This document shows positions 63,249-64,000 of a stretch of DNA of 64,000 bases, piece by piece. Numbering within the stretch: the stretch's first letter is position 1; each line of letters begins with the position of its first letter. Origin of the DNA: Shewanella hanedai (GTDB taxonomy: Bacteria > Pseudomonadota > Gammaproteobacteria > Enterobacterales > Shewanellaceae); NCBI RefSeq assembly GCF_007197645.1, contig NZ_VKGK01000001.1:372001-436000 (forward strand). Direction: 5' to 3'. A program made the translations under genes and the position numbers. The notes under the pieces are model-generated. The model searched no databases. It saw only the letters and a program-made list of their open reading frames with translations, and was not told the DNA's origin.

Positions 63249-64000
63249 CTACCAAAGCTTTCTAGGGTGAGGTATGTACTTTTGTAATGGAAATTTAGGC
63301 GTGAAACTGTTGATACATTCAGCGTTGTTTCTACGTTGGTTGTAGCGGCCATAAATATTCTGCAGTTTATCTAAGGGCATAGGCTGAGAATATAGGTAGC
63401 CTTGGTGTAAGTAGACCCCCTTTTTGCTGAGGTAGTCAGCTTGGGCTTGAGTTTCAACGCCTTCAGCAATCATCTCCATTTTAGACTCGTGTCCAAATGC
63501 GATAATCGCGTTAAGTACGCCCGCCTTTAAATCGTCGGTGCCGATAGTGTCGATAAACATTTTATCGATTTTTATACAGTTAAGCCCAAGTCTTTGTAGG
63601 TAACTAAAGCCCCCAAATCCAGTGCCAAAATCATCCAACTTAAAACCTTTGCAGTGAGAAGTCAGTTGGTTGATCTCTATGATGGCTTTCTCAAAGTGGG
63701 CCATCGGTTTACGCTCGGTTAATTCAAAGCTGAGTCGCTGAGTGTCTTGGTTGGCGTGCTTTTCAAACCATTGGCTTAGCAGCCCTTTCTCAAGGTGTTC
63801 AGCAACAATGTTGACGCTGACCCAACCAATAAGCATAGGCATATCTTGTTTGACCTGTGCCAATGTTGACTCAGTGATCGGAATGACAAGCCCCGAGTCT
63901 TCTGCATAGGGAATGAACTGGTTTGGCGATACCAATTCACCATCACTTCTTTGCCAGCGAACCAGCATCTCTTGCCCCACAATTTCATTGGTGCGAGAGT
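63249..64000 (-). CDS. EAL-domain c-di-GMP phosphodiesterase, 5' end outside window
   Basis: The reading frame stays open to the window edge, so the gene is partial; the ATG/GTG near 63980 is not its real start. The EAL domain hydrolyses c-di-GMP to pGpG. Here the signature motif reads EML (VGQEMLVRW) in place of EAL, while the other catalytic motifs are intact: ELTER (Glu), KLDDFGTGFGGFSYL (Asp-Asp), IKIDKMFI and AEGVET, plus QGYLYSQPM. It is probably active. Any upstream sensor domains are not visible. Confidence 0.87.
   Translation of the reverse strand, partial: SRTNEIVGQEMLVRWQRSDGELVSPNQFIPYAEDSGLVIPITESTLAQVKQDMPMLIGWVSVNIVAEHLEKGLLSQWFEKHANQDTQRLSFELTERKPMAHFEKAIIEINQLTSHCKGFKLDDFGTGFGGFSYLQRLGLNCIKIDKMFIDTIGTDDLKAGVLNAIIAFGHESKMEMIAEGVETQAQADYLSKKGVYLHQGYLYSQPMPLDKLQNIYGRYNQRRNNAECINSFTPKFPLQKYIPHPRKLW

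Overview
The window reads as chromosomal DNA of a marine gammaproteobacterium, most likely Alteromonadales and Shewanella-like. This rests on gene content (cysJIH, HldE, LpxL, PldA, an imelysin iron locus, menaquinone-type HemG, CHASE-GGDEF proteins, RIO kinase, TIGR03899, DUF3010 and DUF3726 families) and on protein similarity recalled from memory; no search was run. No rRNA, tRNA or CRISPR array was recognised.

Layout. 1-4.5 kb is an AT-rich accessory island: an unrecognised 439-aa protein, a frameshifted IS66 transposase relic, three diverged copies of a ~250-370 bp repeat, and between two of them a DUF4917 (SIR2-like) gene preceded by a tiny basic ORF. 4.5-9 kb carries lpxL and divergent hldE (lipid A and inner-core LPS), a HExxH protein overlapping hldE, a TetR-type regulator and a small conserved gene. 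9-12.2 kb has a membrane protein, a zinc-ribbon rhomboid protease and an outer-membrane MipA-type protein. 12.5-17 kb is the cysJIH assimilatory sulfate reduction operon. Behind it is an 880-bp gene-free stretch with a cluster of DnaA-box matches, several strong dyads and a MITE fragment. 17.8-25.3 kb holds conserved genes of mostly unknown role plus a RIO kinase, a periplasmic peroxiredoxin and PldA.

25.5-36 kb: cobA (precorrin-2, precursor of the siroheme used by CysI), TIGR03899, an MFS transporter, then a probable Fur-regulated locus (porin-like protein, imelysin lipoprotein, di-heme DUF1111 lipoprotein), hemG, a cytochrome b561-like protein, a glycosyltransferase and a DsbA-like thioredoxin. 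36-49 kb: a J-domain protein, two paralogous CHASE-GGDEF proteins around an outer-membrane protein, a flippase, an EEP-family nuclease/phosphatase, unknown proteins, a chemotaxis receptor and a solute-binding-like protein. 49-51 kb: an SDR and a divergent Xi-class glutathione transferase whose promoter overlaps a TetR-type palindrome.

52-60.6 kb is the most system-like block: a divergent LysR regulator and a one-directional run of RidA, aldehyde dehydrogenase, an M19-like protein missing usual metal ligands, a BCCT transporter, an unrecognised 579-aa protein, a DUF3726 protein and a porin, closed by a strong terminator. It looks like uptake plus catabolism of a small betaine-like or methylated nitrogen compound of unknown identity. 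The window ends with a nimT/nimR-like exporter-regulator pair, a MITE with 27-bp terminal inverted repeats, and an EAL phosphodiesterase cut by the window edge.
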